DNA from: Niallia circulans
GTDB taxonomy: Bacteria > Bacillota > Bacilli > Bacillales > Cytobacillaceae
Assembly (NCBI RefSeq): GCF_003726095.1
Contig: NZ_CP026031.1
Coordinates: 3,162,001-3,226,000, forward strand
Reading direction: 5' to 3'
DNA: 64,000 nucleotides
Within the stretch, counting starts at the first letter, position 1, and each line of letters starts with the position of its first letter. Below the pieces are notes generated by a model. It searched no databases. It had not been told where the DNA came from and saw only the letters and a list, made by a program, of their open reading frames with translations. The translations under genes were made by a program, and so were the position numbers. Below, one piece after another: positions 44,061 to 53,043 of the stretch.

Positions 44061-44107
44061 GTAACGTTATATAACGTTATAATAATATCGAAAATAAAAA
44101 CTGTCAA
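44061..44107 (-). promoter_or_regulatory. FrlR-type operator and promoter for the frl transporter genes
   Basis: GTAACGTTAT-ATAACGTTAT (44061-44080) repeats the operator seen at 40728. On the minus strand TTGACA (44102-44107), a 17-base spacer and TATTAT (44079-44084) form a near-consensus promoter whose -10 abuts the operator. The geometry is the same as at frlD. Confidence 0.8.
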
Positions 44108-44337
44108 TAATTTTTCTGAAAATTTTCAATAAACTTTCAATTGACGAGTTATTTGATCATTTACTATTCAAAAAAGATGTAAATACTATTTTTTTAGAGC
44201 TACTTTCAAACTTTATAAAATTCAATATCAATATATTCCCTTATTCACTACATTTTGTTAGAAGAATACCTAAATAGATACTCTTGAAAGATAGAGAATC
44301 GCGTCAACAAACTTTTTATAGTAATGTATCAACATGA
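44108..44337. other. AT-rich non-coding stretch beside repeat copy 2
   Basis: No gene is supported. It separates the frl promoter from the second copy of the 93-bp repeat. A leftward promoter inside that repeat would read through this stretch towards the frl genes. Confidence 0.45.
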
Positions 44338-44453
44338 AGAAAACGTTTTCAGAATTAATATTAACACTGTGGAAATAGAGATACAACTAATAAAAGACGA
44401 AATATTTCGAGGGTTTTTGACATGTTTGACGGCATTTGACAAGTAACGACAAG
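44338..44453 (-). repeat. Direct repeat copy 2: orphan promoter module
   Basis: The 93-base core 44361-44453 matches 37605-37697 with 4 differences. The leftward promoter is TTGTAT-17-TAATAT, the palindrome CGAAATATTTCG is intact, and a cre-like GAAAACGTTTTC lies at 44339-44350. No aldehyde dehydrogenase follows; the next gene leftward is the frl receptor nearly 400 bases away. Copies 1 and 2 bracket the whole frl cluster. Confidence 0.75.
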
Positions 44454-44482
44454 GGCGGCGAAAAAGAGGGACTATTCCCTCT

Positions 44483-45106
44483 TCACCTCTCATATCCTTC
44501 ATAAATATGGAGAATGATAAGAGTATTAATATAAGCAAAAAAGGAAAAACCAATAAATAGACTAAAGTATAAAAGAAAGAAAAGGGAATAGACCGATATT
44601 CCCAAAGCTATAATAGGAATCCCAGTAACCATTAGGACGGAAATTGTCTTAAAAGGGTGAACTAGCGCTATTTTCCAAGTGTTAATGATTGAATCCTTTA
44701 CTGAATTTTTAAATCTTGCAACATAAGGAAATATAAAGCTAAACAATATTATATAAGCAAAAGAAAAAAGTCCTAGACTTACTTTAACAAGAAAGACCAA
44801 GTTTCCTTTATATTGATTTAGGTAATAGTAATCCATATACAAAATAATGCCGGCTGCTAATAAAATCAACCAGATGATCGTACTCTGTTTAAAGTTTTTG
44901 TGAAAGGTAGCGACATACGCTTTAACGATTGATACATCTTCATTTTTAGCCATTTTTATTGTTATCGAATACATAGCTGTTAGTGCAGATCCTATTGTGA
45001 CAATAGGCAAACAAAAAAGAAGAAATAGAGCATTTAATAGTAATAAATTAACTATTTTTTCTAGAAATCGATAAACGGGTCCGTTCCATTCAAAAATATT
45101 GTTCAC
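44483..45106 (-). CDS. DUF624/YesL-family membrane protein
   Basis: A 207-residue integral membrane protein. The N-terminal MNNIFEWNGPVYRFLEKIVNLLLLNALFLLFCLPIVTIGSALTAMY is typical of the YesL/DUF624 family, and there are about five hydrophobic segments in all. The family is almost always encoded beside LplABC-type oligosaccharide importers and YesMN two-component genes, as here. Its function is not established; a role in assembling or supporting the importer is suspected. The GTG start lies after GGAAGGGAAGG. A 20-bp inverted repeat lies between it and the permease gene upstream. Confidence 0.85.
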   Translation of the reverse strand: MNNIFEWNGPVYRFLEKIVNLLLLNALFLLFCLPIVTIGSALTAMYSITIKMAKNEDVSIVKAYVATFHKNFKQSTIIWLILLAAGIILYMDYYYLNQYKGNLVFLVKVSLGLFSFAYIILFSFIFPYVARFKNSVKDSIINTWKIALVHPFKTISVLMVTGIPIIALGISVYSLFFLLYFSLFIGFSFFAYINTLIILHIYEGYER

Positions 45107-45132
45107 TGTAAATCCTTCCCTTCCAAAGATTA

Positions 45133-45183
45133 GAGGTTATCGGTTTCATTAAAACTACAAGAATTAATGAAACCGATAACCTC
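45133..45183 (-). repeat. Perfect 20-bp inverted repeat inside the lpl-type operon
   Basis: GAGGTTATCGGTTTCATTAA and its exact complement flank an 11-base loop between the LplC-type permease and the YesL-type gene. T residues follow on the plus strand, not strongly on the minus strand. It may act as a partial terminator or a stem that protects upstream mRNA. Confidence 0.7.
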
Positions 45184-45215
45184 ATTACTTTTTTCTTTTA
45201 ATCAAATCAATAAGG

Positions 45216-46109
45216 CTATTCTTTCACTGAACCTACTACAATACCAGTGATAAAGTATTTTTGGAGGATTGGGTAGATTAATAGCAATGGAACACATGAA
45301 ACAACAATTTTTGCTGCATTAAGATTCTTATTAGATACTTCTCCTGCATTTGCTAGGTCACTTGAAGTTGCTCCAGCTTTTAGCATTTCCTCAATACTGA
45401 TTGTCAATGACTGGATATATGTCATTAATGGATAATTAGTTACTTTTGTCATATAAATCAATCCTGAGAAAAAGTCGTTCCAGTTTCCGACGATACTAAA
45501 TAAAGCAACTGTCGCCAAAGCAGGCATCGATATCGGTATATATACTTTAATCAGTACCTGCAATGGGTTGGCACCATCCATAATTGCTGCTTCCTCTAGT
45601 GATTTGGGAACGCCGATAAAAAAGTTCATTACAAGAATAATGCTGAAAACCTGAACAGCTCCTGGAAGAACTAGTGCCCAAATCGTATTCAACATATCAA
45701 GGTTTTTAACAACCAAATAGGTTGGAATCATTCCACCATTAAACAGCATGGCAAAAATAAGCAGATTCATATAGATTCCTCTACCTCTAAACTCTCTTTT
45801 GGTTTTTGAAAGAGGATATGCCATTGTAACAATTAATACCATGTTAATAACCGAGGACAAAATTACCCTCTGAATGGAAATACCAAAGGAACGCCAAAAT
45901 TGACTATCATCCATAATCATTTTATATGCCTCTAAGGTCGTATTAATTGGTGTTAGACCAACCTTATTACTAGCTACGGCATCGCCTCCGCTAAATGATA
46001 TCGCTACAATATTCCACAGTGGAAGCAAACAAGTAAGGGCAAGGAAAATAACGATTGCATAAATAGTTAATCTGCCACATTTTGCAGAAAAGCTCTTATT
46101 TTCTATCAT
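45216..46109 (-). CDS. Oligosaccharide ABC transporter, permease subunit (LplC/YtcP type)
   Basis: A 297-residue CUT1 permease with six membrane segments. The family start LTCLLPLWNIVAISFSGGDAVASNKVGLTP and the EAA loop EEAAIMDGANPLQVLIKVYIPISMPA are clear, and it ends FITGIVVGSVKE, a usual LplC ending. The ATG at 46109 follows AGGAGGGGAG; a longer in-frame start at 46160 overlaps the upstream gene without a ribosome site. It pairs with the LplB-type permease 13 bases upstream. No ATPase gene is present, so a shared MsmX-type ATPase is expected. Confidence 0.9.
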   Translation of the reverse strand: MIENKSFSAKCGRLTIYAIVIFLALTCLLPLWNIVAISFSGGDAVASNKVGLTPINTTLEAYKMIMDDSQFWRSFGISIQRVILSSVINMVLIVTMAYPLSKTKREFRGRGIYMNLLIFAMLFNGGMIPTYLVVKNLDMLNTIWALVLPGAVQVFSIILVMNFFIGVPKSLEEAAIMDGANPLQVLIKVYIPISMPALATVALFSIVGNWNDFFSGLIYMTKVTNYPLMTYIQSLTISIEEMLKAGATSSDLANAGEVSNKNLNAAKIVVSCVPLLLIYPILQKYFITGIVVGSVKE

Positions 46110-46122
46110 ATGTTCTCCCCTC

Positions 46123-47088
46123 CTAGAATAATTTGCGATCCGTATATTTTTTTGCTGCATTATTTGCTGATAGAATCAGGATAATTCCAATTACCGATTT
46201 AAATAAACCTACTGCAGTACCAAAGCTATATTCTCGCCCTATTAATCCCACTCGGTAGACATAAGTATCCAATATATCACCTGATTCATATACCATTGGG
46301 GAATAGAGATTATACACTTGGTCAAATCCAGCATTTAAAACGTTAGGCAAACTTAATACGGCCAACAACAGGATAATTGGCAGCATACCTGGAAGGGTAA
46401 TGTTCCATATGCGTTTCCACCAATTCGCTCCATCTATGCTTGCTGCCTCATGAAGCCCAGGATCAATAGCAGTTAATGCGGCTAAATAAACAATCGAATT
46501 AAAACCAAACTCTTTCCATACGTCTGTCCCTATCAGCAATGGTTGAAATAGTTTATTACTTCCAAGGAAATTCTGCTTATCCATGCCAAAGAAGGCTAGA
46601 AGCTGATTGATTGTTCCATCTAAGCTGAACATATTAACAACCACAGATGCTAGTACCACCCATGAAAGAAAGTGTGGTAAGTAAACAATTGTTTGAATAG
46701 ATTTCTTCAGCAGTTTCAATCTGACTTCATTTAATAAAATGGCAAAAACAATAGCCAACAGAGATCCTAAAACGATTTTTCCAATAGCGATAACAATTGT
46801 ATTTCTGAATAGTTTCCCAATATCAGGTAAAGAGAACATATACTTGAAATGTTCGAAGCCAACAAATTCTGAAGCCATTATTCCTTTTGCGGGTACATAA
46901 TTCTGGAATGCCATGATTACCCCAAACATTGGGACAAACGTAAAGATAATCAAAAAAATCATCCCAGGAAGCAACATCGAATGATAAAACAGCTCTTCTT
47001 TCGTTACTATTCTTTTTGATTTTTTCCTTTTAGCGCTAGGTAATGAATTTTTACCATTTTCTATTTTTAAATGCGGCTGCTGAAACAT
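46123..47088 (-). CDS. Oligosaccharide ABC transporter, permease subunit (LplB type)
   Basis: A 321-residue CUT1 permease. After a basic N-terminus (SAKRKKSKRI) there are six membrane segments, with FVPMFGVIMAFQNYVPAKGI and the EAA loop HEAASIDGANWWKRIWNITLPGMLPI. The ATG at 47088 follows GGGAGG; the in-frame start at 47106 does not. It forms the channel with the LplC-type permease and is fed by the large receptor upstream. Confidence 0.9.
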   Translation of the reverse strand: MFQQPHLKIENGKNSLPSAKRKKSKRIVTKEELFYHSMLLPGMIFLIIFTFVPMFGVIMAFQNYVPAKGIMASEFVGFEHFKYMFSLPDIGKLFRNTIVIAIGKIVLGSLLAIVFAILLNEVRLKLLKKSIQTIVYLPHFLSWVVLASVVVNMFSLDGTINQLLAFFGMDKQNFLGSNKLFQPLLIGTDVWKEFGFNSIVYLAALTAIDPGLHEAASIDGANWWKRIWNITLPGMLPIILLLAVLSLPNVLNAGFDQVYNLYSPMVYESGDILDTYVYRVGLIGREYSFGTAVGLFKSVIGIILILSANNAAKKYTDRKLF

Positions 47089-47176
47089 ATTATTCCTCCC
47101 TACCATTCAGCTGTTCTAATAATATCTTTCCTTCCTGACAAAGGGATTCCATGATTAGAACAGCTTTAAATTTATA

Positions 47177-48850
47177 TTATTTATCAGCTAACTCTTCTTT
47201 TATCTCAGCAGCTATTTCATCTCCTCCTTGTTTCTTCCAATTAGCTACAAATGTATCAAAATAATCTAATGGTTTATTACCTGTTACAATTTTAATAAAA
47301 TCTTCTTCTTCTAGTTTCAAAAGATTAGCACCCTTTTTCTCCATGGTTGGGGTGTTACCGAAAAATACTGGAGTAGTCCAATTGAATTGCTCCTCTTTTG
47401 TGAATTTATCAATCAAACTCATTCCGAGCATTCTAGAATGATATTTTGCCCACTCGGAAGTCCCTGCTCCTTCTGGTTCCTTCTGATATGCCATTATACT
47501 TTTCGTATCAATTTTTAAACCAGCAGTAGGAATATCATCTATGGAAATTTTCCCTTCCACTGCTTCTTGAATATATTTATATTCATCTATAATATTTGTG
47601 GATTTATATACTTCGATATTAAATGGCCTTGTGGAACCGTCCACTGCTAACTCGCCATATTTATAGATTTCTGGATAATCTTTCTGTAAGTCATCCGCAT
47701 TTACAATTTCATCATAGAATAAGTTTAAAATTTTTATTGCTAATTCTGGATGCTCATAATCCTTTCGGACAACAATAAATTGACCTGTTGGGTTACTATG
47801 AAATACATTTACTTTTCCGTTTTCTCCTTCTATTCCATATGCGGCAAACTCAGCATTCTTATCCATTCCCCTTACTGTTGATAATCCCCAATCTGGTATA
47901 TGCCATGGTCCCGTAACTATCCCAGTTTGACCATTAGTAACAAGCGCCATAATATCATCCCATGTTCTTGTTCCGAACTGAGGATCTATGATACCTTTTT
48001 TAAACCAATCTGCCATTACCCCTAATGCTTGTTTCGTCTCTTCAGTTGTAGAACCATTGACAATATTTCCTTTATTATCTTCTAACCACATTCGAGGATG
48101 AGCATTGAACACTCCGGCAATGCTAGTCATATTCATGCCGCTTCCACCGTAATCACCTGCATTTAACCAAGAAGCAAATGGTATACCCACTGGCTTTCCT
48201 GTATCACCTGGATCATTATCAACAAATGCCTTTGCTGTGCTTTCTAACTCATCTAAAGTAATTTGTCTATCTCCATCTGCATCTAATTTAATATCTAACT
48301 TTTCCATCCAATCTTTCCTAATCCACACTATATTTGGTGCAGAATCGCCAATTGTACCTGGAATAGCCATCAATTTTCCATCAAATGTAGCAGCTTCTAA
48401 CGTTTTGTTATCATACGTACCATAAACTTCTTCTATGAAATCGCTTGCATTTTTATCATATACTTCTGTCAAGTCAGCAATTAGGTCATTTTCCACTAGC
48501 TCTTTTAGCTCTTCACGACTATCTACACGCATCATGTCTGGTAACTCACCTGATGCAATTGCAAGTGCTACTTGACGATTGTAGTCCTCACCTTCTGCTT
48601 CGAATTGATCCACTATTTTAGCATTTAATTTCTTTTCTACTAATCTTGTGTACGCATTGTTTTCATAGGTGTCTCCTTCAGGCAATTTAGAATTAGCTGC
48701 GGTTACTCGCCCCATTTTAATAATAGTTTTCCCATCTTCTGTCATACTCTCACCGGATGAAGAATTATCCATACATGCAGCTAGTGATAGTGTTAATGAA
48801 GTTGCCATCAATCCAAATGCCGCACGCTTACAAAATGTTTTGTATTTCAT
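47177..48850 (-). CDS. Oligosaccharide ABC transporter, receptor lipoprotein (LplA type)
   Basis: A 557-residue SBP_bac_1 receptor, long as usual for LplA/YtcQ proteins. The signal ends in lipobox LAACMDN. The mature protein shows VEKKLNAKIVDQFEAEGEDYNRQVALAIASGELPDMM and later WIRKDWMEKLDIKLDADGDRQITLDELESTAKAF, where DADGDRQIT is an EF-hand-like calcium loop often seen in this family. GGGAGG precedes the ATG. It is the first gene of the importer operon and divergent from yesN, which probably controls it. Confidence 0.9.
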   Translation of the reverse strand: MKYKTFCKRAAFGLMATSLTLSLAACMDNSSSGESMTEDGKTIIKMGRVTAANSKLPEGDTYENNAYTRLVEKKLNAKIVDQFEAEGEDYNRQVALAIASGELPDMMRVDSREELKELVENDLIADLTEVYDKNASDFIEEVYGTYDNKTLEAATFDGKLMAIPGTIGDSAPNIVWIRKDWMEKLDIKLDADGDRQITLDELESTAKAFVDNDPGDTGKPVGIPFASWLNAGDYGGSGMNMTSIAGVFNAHPRMWLEDNKGNIVNGSTTEETKQALGVMADWFKKGIIDPQFGTRTWDDIMALVTNGQTGIVTGPWHIPDWGLSTVRGMDKNAEFAAYGIEGENGKVNVFHSNPTGQFIVVRKDYEHPELAIKILNLFYDEIVNADDLQKDYPEIYKYGELAVDGSTRPFNIEVYKSTNIIDEYKYIQEAVEGKISIDDIPTAGLKIDTKSIMAYQKEPEGAGTSEWAKYHSRMLGMSLIDKFTKEEQFNWTTPVFFGNTPTMEKKGANLLKLEEEDFIKIVTGNKPLDYFDTFVANWKKQGGDEIAAEIKEELADK

Positions 48851-48965
48851 AAAATGTCCTCCCTCTTTTTATATAAGTTAAAAACAAGTTTTTTAAGAAA
48901 TCTTACATATTGCCAAAATATAGTTAAAGTTTACTGGATTAACAAAGAGATGAATATATTAAATA

Positions 48966-48979
48966 AACCGTTTTCATGT
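48966..48979. promoter_or_regulatory. Weak cre-like site between the receptor gene and yesN
   Basis: ATGAAAACGGTTTAT (minus sense) keeps the core of the CcpA site but loses the last bases. Its position about 115 bases before the receptor start would suit carbon catabolite control. Low certainty. Confidence 0.3.
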
Positions 48980-49066
48980 ACTTTTTTCCGGAAATTTTTC
49001 TGTTGACCATTAAAAAAAAAGACAATATGTTATAATCAACTAGAATTTTAGTCAGGAGGTATTACG

Positions 49067-50620
49067 ATGTATCGTATATTAATAGCAGATGATGAAAAAG
49101 ACGAACGTAGCGTTATTCGGTTTCTTCTTGATAAATTTCACTTTCAACTCGATATAGTAGAAGCAGCTAATGGAAAAGATGCCATCCACTTATTAGAGAA
49201 AGAATCAATTGATATCTTATTTACAGATGTGAAAATGCCTTTTGTCAATGGCATAGATTTAGCTAAAGTGGCCAAATCTATAAATCCCAATATCCAACTT
49301 ATCTTTTTTAGCGGCCATGACGATTTCGATTTTGTCAAAAATGCTTTGTCGCTGCGAGCCGTTGACTATATATTAAAACCAGTTAATCCAAATGAATTAA
49401 AACAAACGATAGCATCTGTTATCAAAAACATGGAACAACGAAATCAGGAGCTGAAGAAAGAAAAATCGAATATTGCTTTCCTTAAAAACCATCTATTGTA
49501 TCGATTATTGAATGGCACCTCCATAGATGCATTAAAAAATGAATACCCTTTCATAGATATGGATTATTTATATGCATACAGCCGAATGATACTGATGCAA
49601 TTTGAAGAACCTTTCTTTGATAAATTGCTCAAAGAAGAGACCTCCCTACTTTTCGCACAAATCAAGCAATGTATGGAAGGATTGTCTTTTGACTATCTTC
49701 ATCTAAATCCCTATCAATTATTACTTCTAATAAAGAAGCCGATAGAGCATACAGAAATAAGATTAATAGCCAAGAATATTCATCAGCAGATTCACTCTGC
49801 TCTTGGGATACATGGTTATTTTTCTATTAGTGAAGAAGTAGAAGCCCCAGAGAAAATTCCTGAACGATTTAAACAAATCGAATATTATTTAGAAGATCGA
49901 TTTTTCTATAAAGATAACTATCTTTATCCGATTGAATGTGGAAAGTTTGAACAAGAGGAATATTTAGAGCAGGATGAAAATTTGCTGCTATCGATACAGA
50001 ATGCCATTCAATATGTAGATACATTTAGCTTTCGACTTAGCCTAGATGCCCTTTTTCAAAAATATCAAAGCAAAAAACAAATATCGCATATTTATGTACG
50101 TTATTTATTTTCACGACTGCTTCAGATTTTATGTAATGCATTACCGGAGTACAAAGAAACGATATTAAATAAAAAAATATCAGCTATTTATAAATGCACT
50201 CATTTTTCAGAAATAGAACAAATAATAGAAGAAGTAAAAAGGAGTGTCTTATCCTTCCTAGAGAAAAAGGAAAAGTCACCTAAACATGTCATTCATATCG
50301 TAATGCAATATATCCATGAACATTATGCTGAAGACTTAAGCCTGAATATTCTTGCTGATAAAGTATACTTATCACCGCGTTATTTAAGTGATGTATTTAT
50401 TCAAGAAACCGGTTCTGGGATCAACAAATATATAAAACAGGTTCGAATGGATGCGGCCAAGAACTTACTAATTCATACAAATATGAAAATCAATGATATT
50501 TGCAAGCAAGTAGGATATCAGAATATTTCCTATTTTGTCCGCACTTTCCGCGAAAGTTTTGGTTTAAGCCCTGAAAAATTCAGACAATCAAATGGAAATA
50601 CGAAAGAGAAGACGAATTAA
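49067..50620 (+). CDS. yesN: Response regulator, REC plus AraC-type DNA-binding domain (YesN family)
   Basis: A 517-residue regulator. Residues 1-120 are a receiver: DDEKDERS acidic pocket, phospho-acceptor Asp in LFTDVKMPF near 55, and the Lys in YILKPVNP near 104. The middle is an unassigned linker of about 280 residues. Residues 410-510 are a double helix-turn-helix: LSLNILADKVYLSPRYLSDVFIQETG and INDICKQVGYQNISYFVRTFRESFGLSPEKFR. A TG-extended TATAAT promoter and GGAGG lie upstream. It overlaps the kinase gene (TAATG) and is divergent from the importer, its likely target. A lpl/yes-type oligosaccharide should be the signal. Confidence 0.9.
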   Translation: MYRILIADDEKDERSVIRFLLDKFHFQLDIVEAANGKDAIHLLEKESIDILFTDVKMPFVNGIDLAKVAKSINPNIQLIFFSGHDDFDFVKNALSLRAVDYILKPVNPNELKQTIASVIKNMEQRNQELKKEKSNIAFLKNHLLYRLLNGTSIDALKNEYPFIDMDYLYAYSRMILMQFEEPFFDKLLKEETSLLFAQIKQCMEGLSFDYLHLNPYQLLLLIKKPIEHTEIRLIAKNIHQQIHSALGIHGYFSISEEVEAPEKIPERFKQIEYYLEDRFFYKDNYLYPIECGKFEQEEYLEQDENLLLSIQNAIQYVDTFSFRLSLDALFQKYQSKKQISHIYVRYLFSRLLQILCNALPEYKETILNKKISAIYKCTHFSEIEQIIEEVKRSVLSFLEKKEKSPKHVIHIVMQYIHEHYAEDLSLNILADKVYLSPRYLSDVFIQETGSGINKYIKQVRMDAAKNLLIHTNMKINDICKQVGYQNISYFVRTFRESFGLSPEKFRQSNGNTKEKTN

Positions 50621-52332
50621 TGAATAAACTATCCCAATGGTTTAAAGATTTAAAATATCGTAGAAAAATATTGGTAATCTGCCTTCTATCCAGTTTGTTG
50701 CCTGTTACTGCATTAGGAAGCTATTGCTATTTTCAAATTCAAAAACTATTAATCAATCGAGAAAAGGAAGTTTTAGAAGAAACCTTACATCAGGCTATTC
50801 TAAGTCTCGATTATAAAATTAATTCCTATAATGATGCCATGAATCAAATTGTTTGGAATCAAAATATAAAAAGTGGGTTAACCGCTAATTATGACAATAA
50901 CTTTGATATGTATACGATGTATCGAGATCATCTCAAGCCACTTATCTTCAATGTAAAGAATTCACAAACCGATATCAATCGGATAACAGTTTATAGCAAT
51001 AACCATACATTATTCCCACATGGGACCTTTCTTCGACCTCTAACAGATGTAGAAAAATTAGAATGGTTTCCGGAAGTTATCAAAAATGCTTCCGCCCATT
51101 TACTCGTTTCTTCTGATAAAAACTCTTTTGAAATGGCTAGTAAAATATTTGATTATAATGGAAATAATATAAATATTGTCTACATGGATATCCATTATCA
51201 ATCTTTCTTTAATCCATTATCCAACCTATTTGAGAATTCCTATGGACTCATTATTCTGGATGAGAAAAAGCAACCTGTTTACAATCATCAAAACTTTAAT
51301 AAAAATAAACAATCTTATACACTCTCTGTAGACGAGTTATTAAACAAAATCAATAATGGATCGCTGAAAAATGAATATGTATTCAAAAGTGCTAAATTTC
51401 AATCAAACGAGTGGACAGCTTATTTATTTCGACCATTTGATATCGTATCTCAATCTACTTCACCTATTATGACGTGGGTAATTATCGTTATTATCTTATG
51501 TATCTTTACGCTTTATCTTTCTATTTTTTTTCTTTCAAAGGTTGTTGTTCGGCCATTGGAGTTGCTTGCAGCAAATATGAAGCAAATTGAAAAAGGAGAC
51601 TTAACTGTGACTGTGACCCATTCCTCTCAAGATGAAATTGGTGATGTAATTGGACAGTTTGGAGACATGGTTCACAACCTGCAAGAGATGATTAATGAAG
51701 TTTATAAAAGTAAAATTGCTCAGCAAGAATATGAAATGAAAGCATTACAGGCACAAATCAATCCACACTTTTTTTATAATAGTCTTTCTCTGATTAATAG
51801 TAAGGCTATCCTTGTAGGGCAAGAAGACATTAGCGAGATGGCACAACTCCTTTCTACATTTTATCGTACTACCTTAAACAAAGGGAAAAATATGATTACA
51901 GTTAAAGACGAAATAGAAAATACAATTTCTTATATGAAAATACAGCAGATGATGCACAGTAATTCCTTTGATCTTTCAATCATTGTGGACGACCAAATTC
52001 TTGGACATACGATGATTAACCTATTACTGCAACCATTAGTAGAAAATGCTATTAATCACGGAATAGATCATAAAGAAGATAGAGAGAGAGGAATAGTAAC
52101 GATTATTGGAAAACAGGCAGATAATGATCTCCTATTTACTATTTCGGATAACGGCATTGGCATGGAACCAGAAATACTAGAAACCATTCTAACTACCAAA
52201 ACTACAGGATATGGCGTACAGAATGTTCATCATCGAATTAAGTTGGCTTATGGGGAATCCTATGGTTTATCTTATACTAGCAAGCTAGGAAAAGGGACAA
52301 CGGTAGAGGTACGAATACCAAAGATTTTATAA
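50620..52332 (+). CDS. yesM: Sensor histidine kinase (YesM family)
   Basis: A 570-residue membrane kinase. Helix 1 near residues 17-36 is followed by an extracellular sensor of about 240 residues with no clear named domain. Helix 2 lies near 283-305, then HAMP (VVRPLELLAANMKQIEKGDLTVTVTHSS). The phospho-acceptor His lies in ALQAQINPHFFYNSLSLIN near 380, and the ATPase has LQPLVENAINHG and DNGIGM. It phosphorylates the overlapping YesN-type regulator. It ends just before a repeat-family hairpin shared with the convergent aldolase gene. Confidence 0.9.
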   Translation: MNKLSQWFKDLKYRRKILVICLLSSLLPVTALGSYCYFQIQKLLINREKEVLEETLHQAILSLDYKINSYNDAMNQIVWNQNIKSGLTANYDNNFDMYTMYRDHLKPLIFNVKNSQTDINRITVYSNNHTLFPHGTFLRPLTDVEKLEWFPEVIKNASAHLLVSSDKNSFEMASKIFDYNGNNINIVYMDIHYQSFFNPLSNLFENSYGLIILDEKKQPVYNHQNFNKNKQSYTLSVDELLNKINNGSLKNEYVFKSAKFQSNEWTAYLFRPFDIVSQSTSPIMTWVIIVIILCIFTLYLSIFFLSKVVVRPLELLAANMKQIEKGDLTVTVTHSSQDEIGDVIGQFGDMVHNLQEMINEVYKSKIAQQEYEMKALQAQINPHFFYNSLSLINSKAILVGQEDISEMAQLLSTFYRTTLNKGKNMITVKDEIENTISYMKIQQMMHSNSFDLSIIVDDQILGHTMINLLLQPLVENAINHGIDHKEDRERGIVTIIGKQADNDLLFTISDNGIGMEPEILETILTTKTTGYGVQNVHHRIKLAYGESYGLSYTSKLGKGTTVEVRIPKIL

Positions 52333-52339
52333 ATGGCAG

Positions 52340-52383
52340 AGGACGGTTTTTTATGGAAGATATTGCCCGCACAAGAACCGTCC
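52340..52383 (+). terminator. Repeat-family hairpin between yesM and the aldolase gene
   Basis: GAGGACGGTTTTTTATG faces CGCACAAGAACCGTCC around about 12 bases. It lies 8 bases past yesM and 11 bases from the convergent aldolase stop, so it can end both transcripts. Confidence 0.75.
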
Positions 52384-52393
52384 ATCCGCTTCT

Positions 52394-53023
52394 CTACTTC
52401 ACAATCGCTACAAACTTTTCTGCTTCGCGGCTTACTGCTTCGTAATCGCCTGTAGCGGCTCCTTTTGTTAAGCTGGAGCCTGTTCCTATAGCGTAGGCGC
52501 CATTTTTGATCCATTCAGCTGCGTTTTCAACGGTAACGCCGCCGCTTGGCATAAAGTTTCCTTGTGGAAGAGGTCCTTTAAAATCTTTCACAATACTTGG
52601 TCCAAAGGCTCCACCCGGGAATACTTTGATAACATCTGCGCCCAGTTCTATTGCTGTTAGTGCTTCGGTTGGTGACATCACGCCAGGCATAACGGCGACT
52701 CGGTAGCGGTGGCACATCGTAATGACTTCCGGGGACAGATTTGGTCCTACTATAAATTTTGCCCCTGCCAAAATAGCAAGTCTTGCTGTTTCCGGATCTA
52801 ATACTGTTCCAGCACCAACGATTACATCCTCTCCTGCATATTTATCAGCAAGTTTTTTGATCACATCCAATGCACCAGGAATTGTCATGGTTAACTCTAA
52901 AAATTTAATGCCGCCTTGCCGAATTGCTTCACTTACACGCAGCCCTTGTTCTATATTTTGTGCTCGAATTACTGCTACAATCTTTTCCTCTTTCATTTTT
53001 GTTAAAACTTCTATTTTATCCAT
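52394..53023 (-). CDS. eda: KDPG/KHG-type 2-keto-3-deoxy-acid phosphate aldolase
   Basis: A 209-residue class I aldolase. KIVAVIRAQNIEQGLRVSEAI, the catalytic Glu in FLELTMTIPGAL near residue 44, GAGTVLDPETARLAILAGAKFIVGPN, and the Schiff-base Lys in DVIKVFPGGAFGP near 132 are all present. It splits 2-keto-3-deoxy-6-phosphogluconate or a close relative to pyruvate and a triose phosphate. AAAAGGTG precedes the ATG. It is the last gene of the mannose-PTS operon, so the imported sugar acid phosphate probably reaches a 2-keto-3-deoxy form or the enzyme works on a related ketoacid. Confidence 0.88.
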   Translation of the reverse strand: MDKIEVLTKMKEEKIVAVIRAQNIEQGLRVSEAIRQGGIKFLELTMTIPGALDVIKKLADKYAGEDVIVGAGTVLDPETARLAILAGAKFIVGPNLSPEVITMCHRYRVAVMPGVMSPTEALTAIELGADVIKVFPGGAFGPSIVKDFKGPLPQGNFMPSGGVTVENAAEWIKNGAYAIGTGSSLTKGAATGDYEAVSREAEKFVAIVK

Positions 53024-53043
53024 AAAAGATCACCTTTTTCCTT

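Noticed and set aside
44329..44553. Minus-strand 74-residue frame across repeat copy 2
   Set aside because: It overlaps the YesL-type gene out of frame and covers the promoter repeat; no ribosome site.
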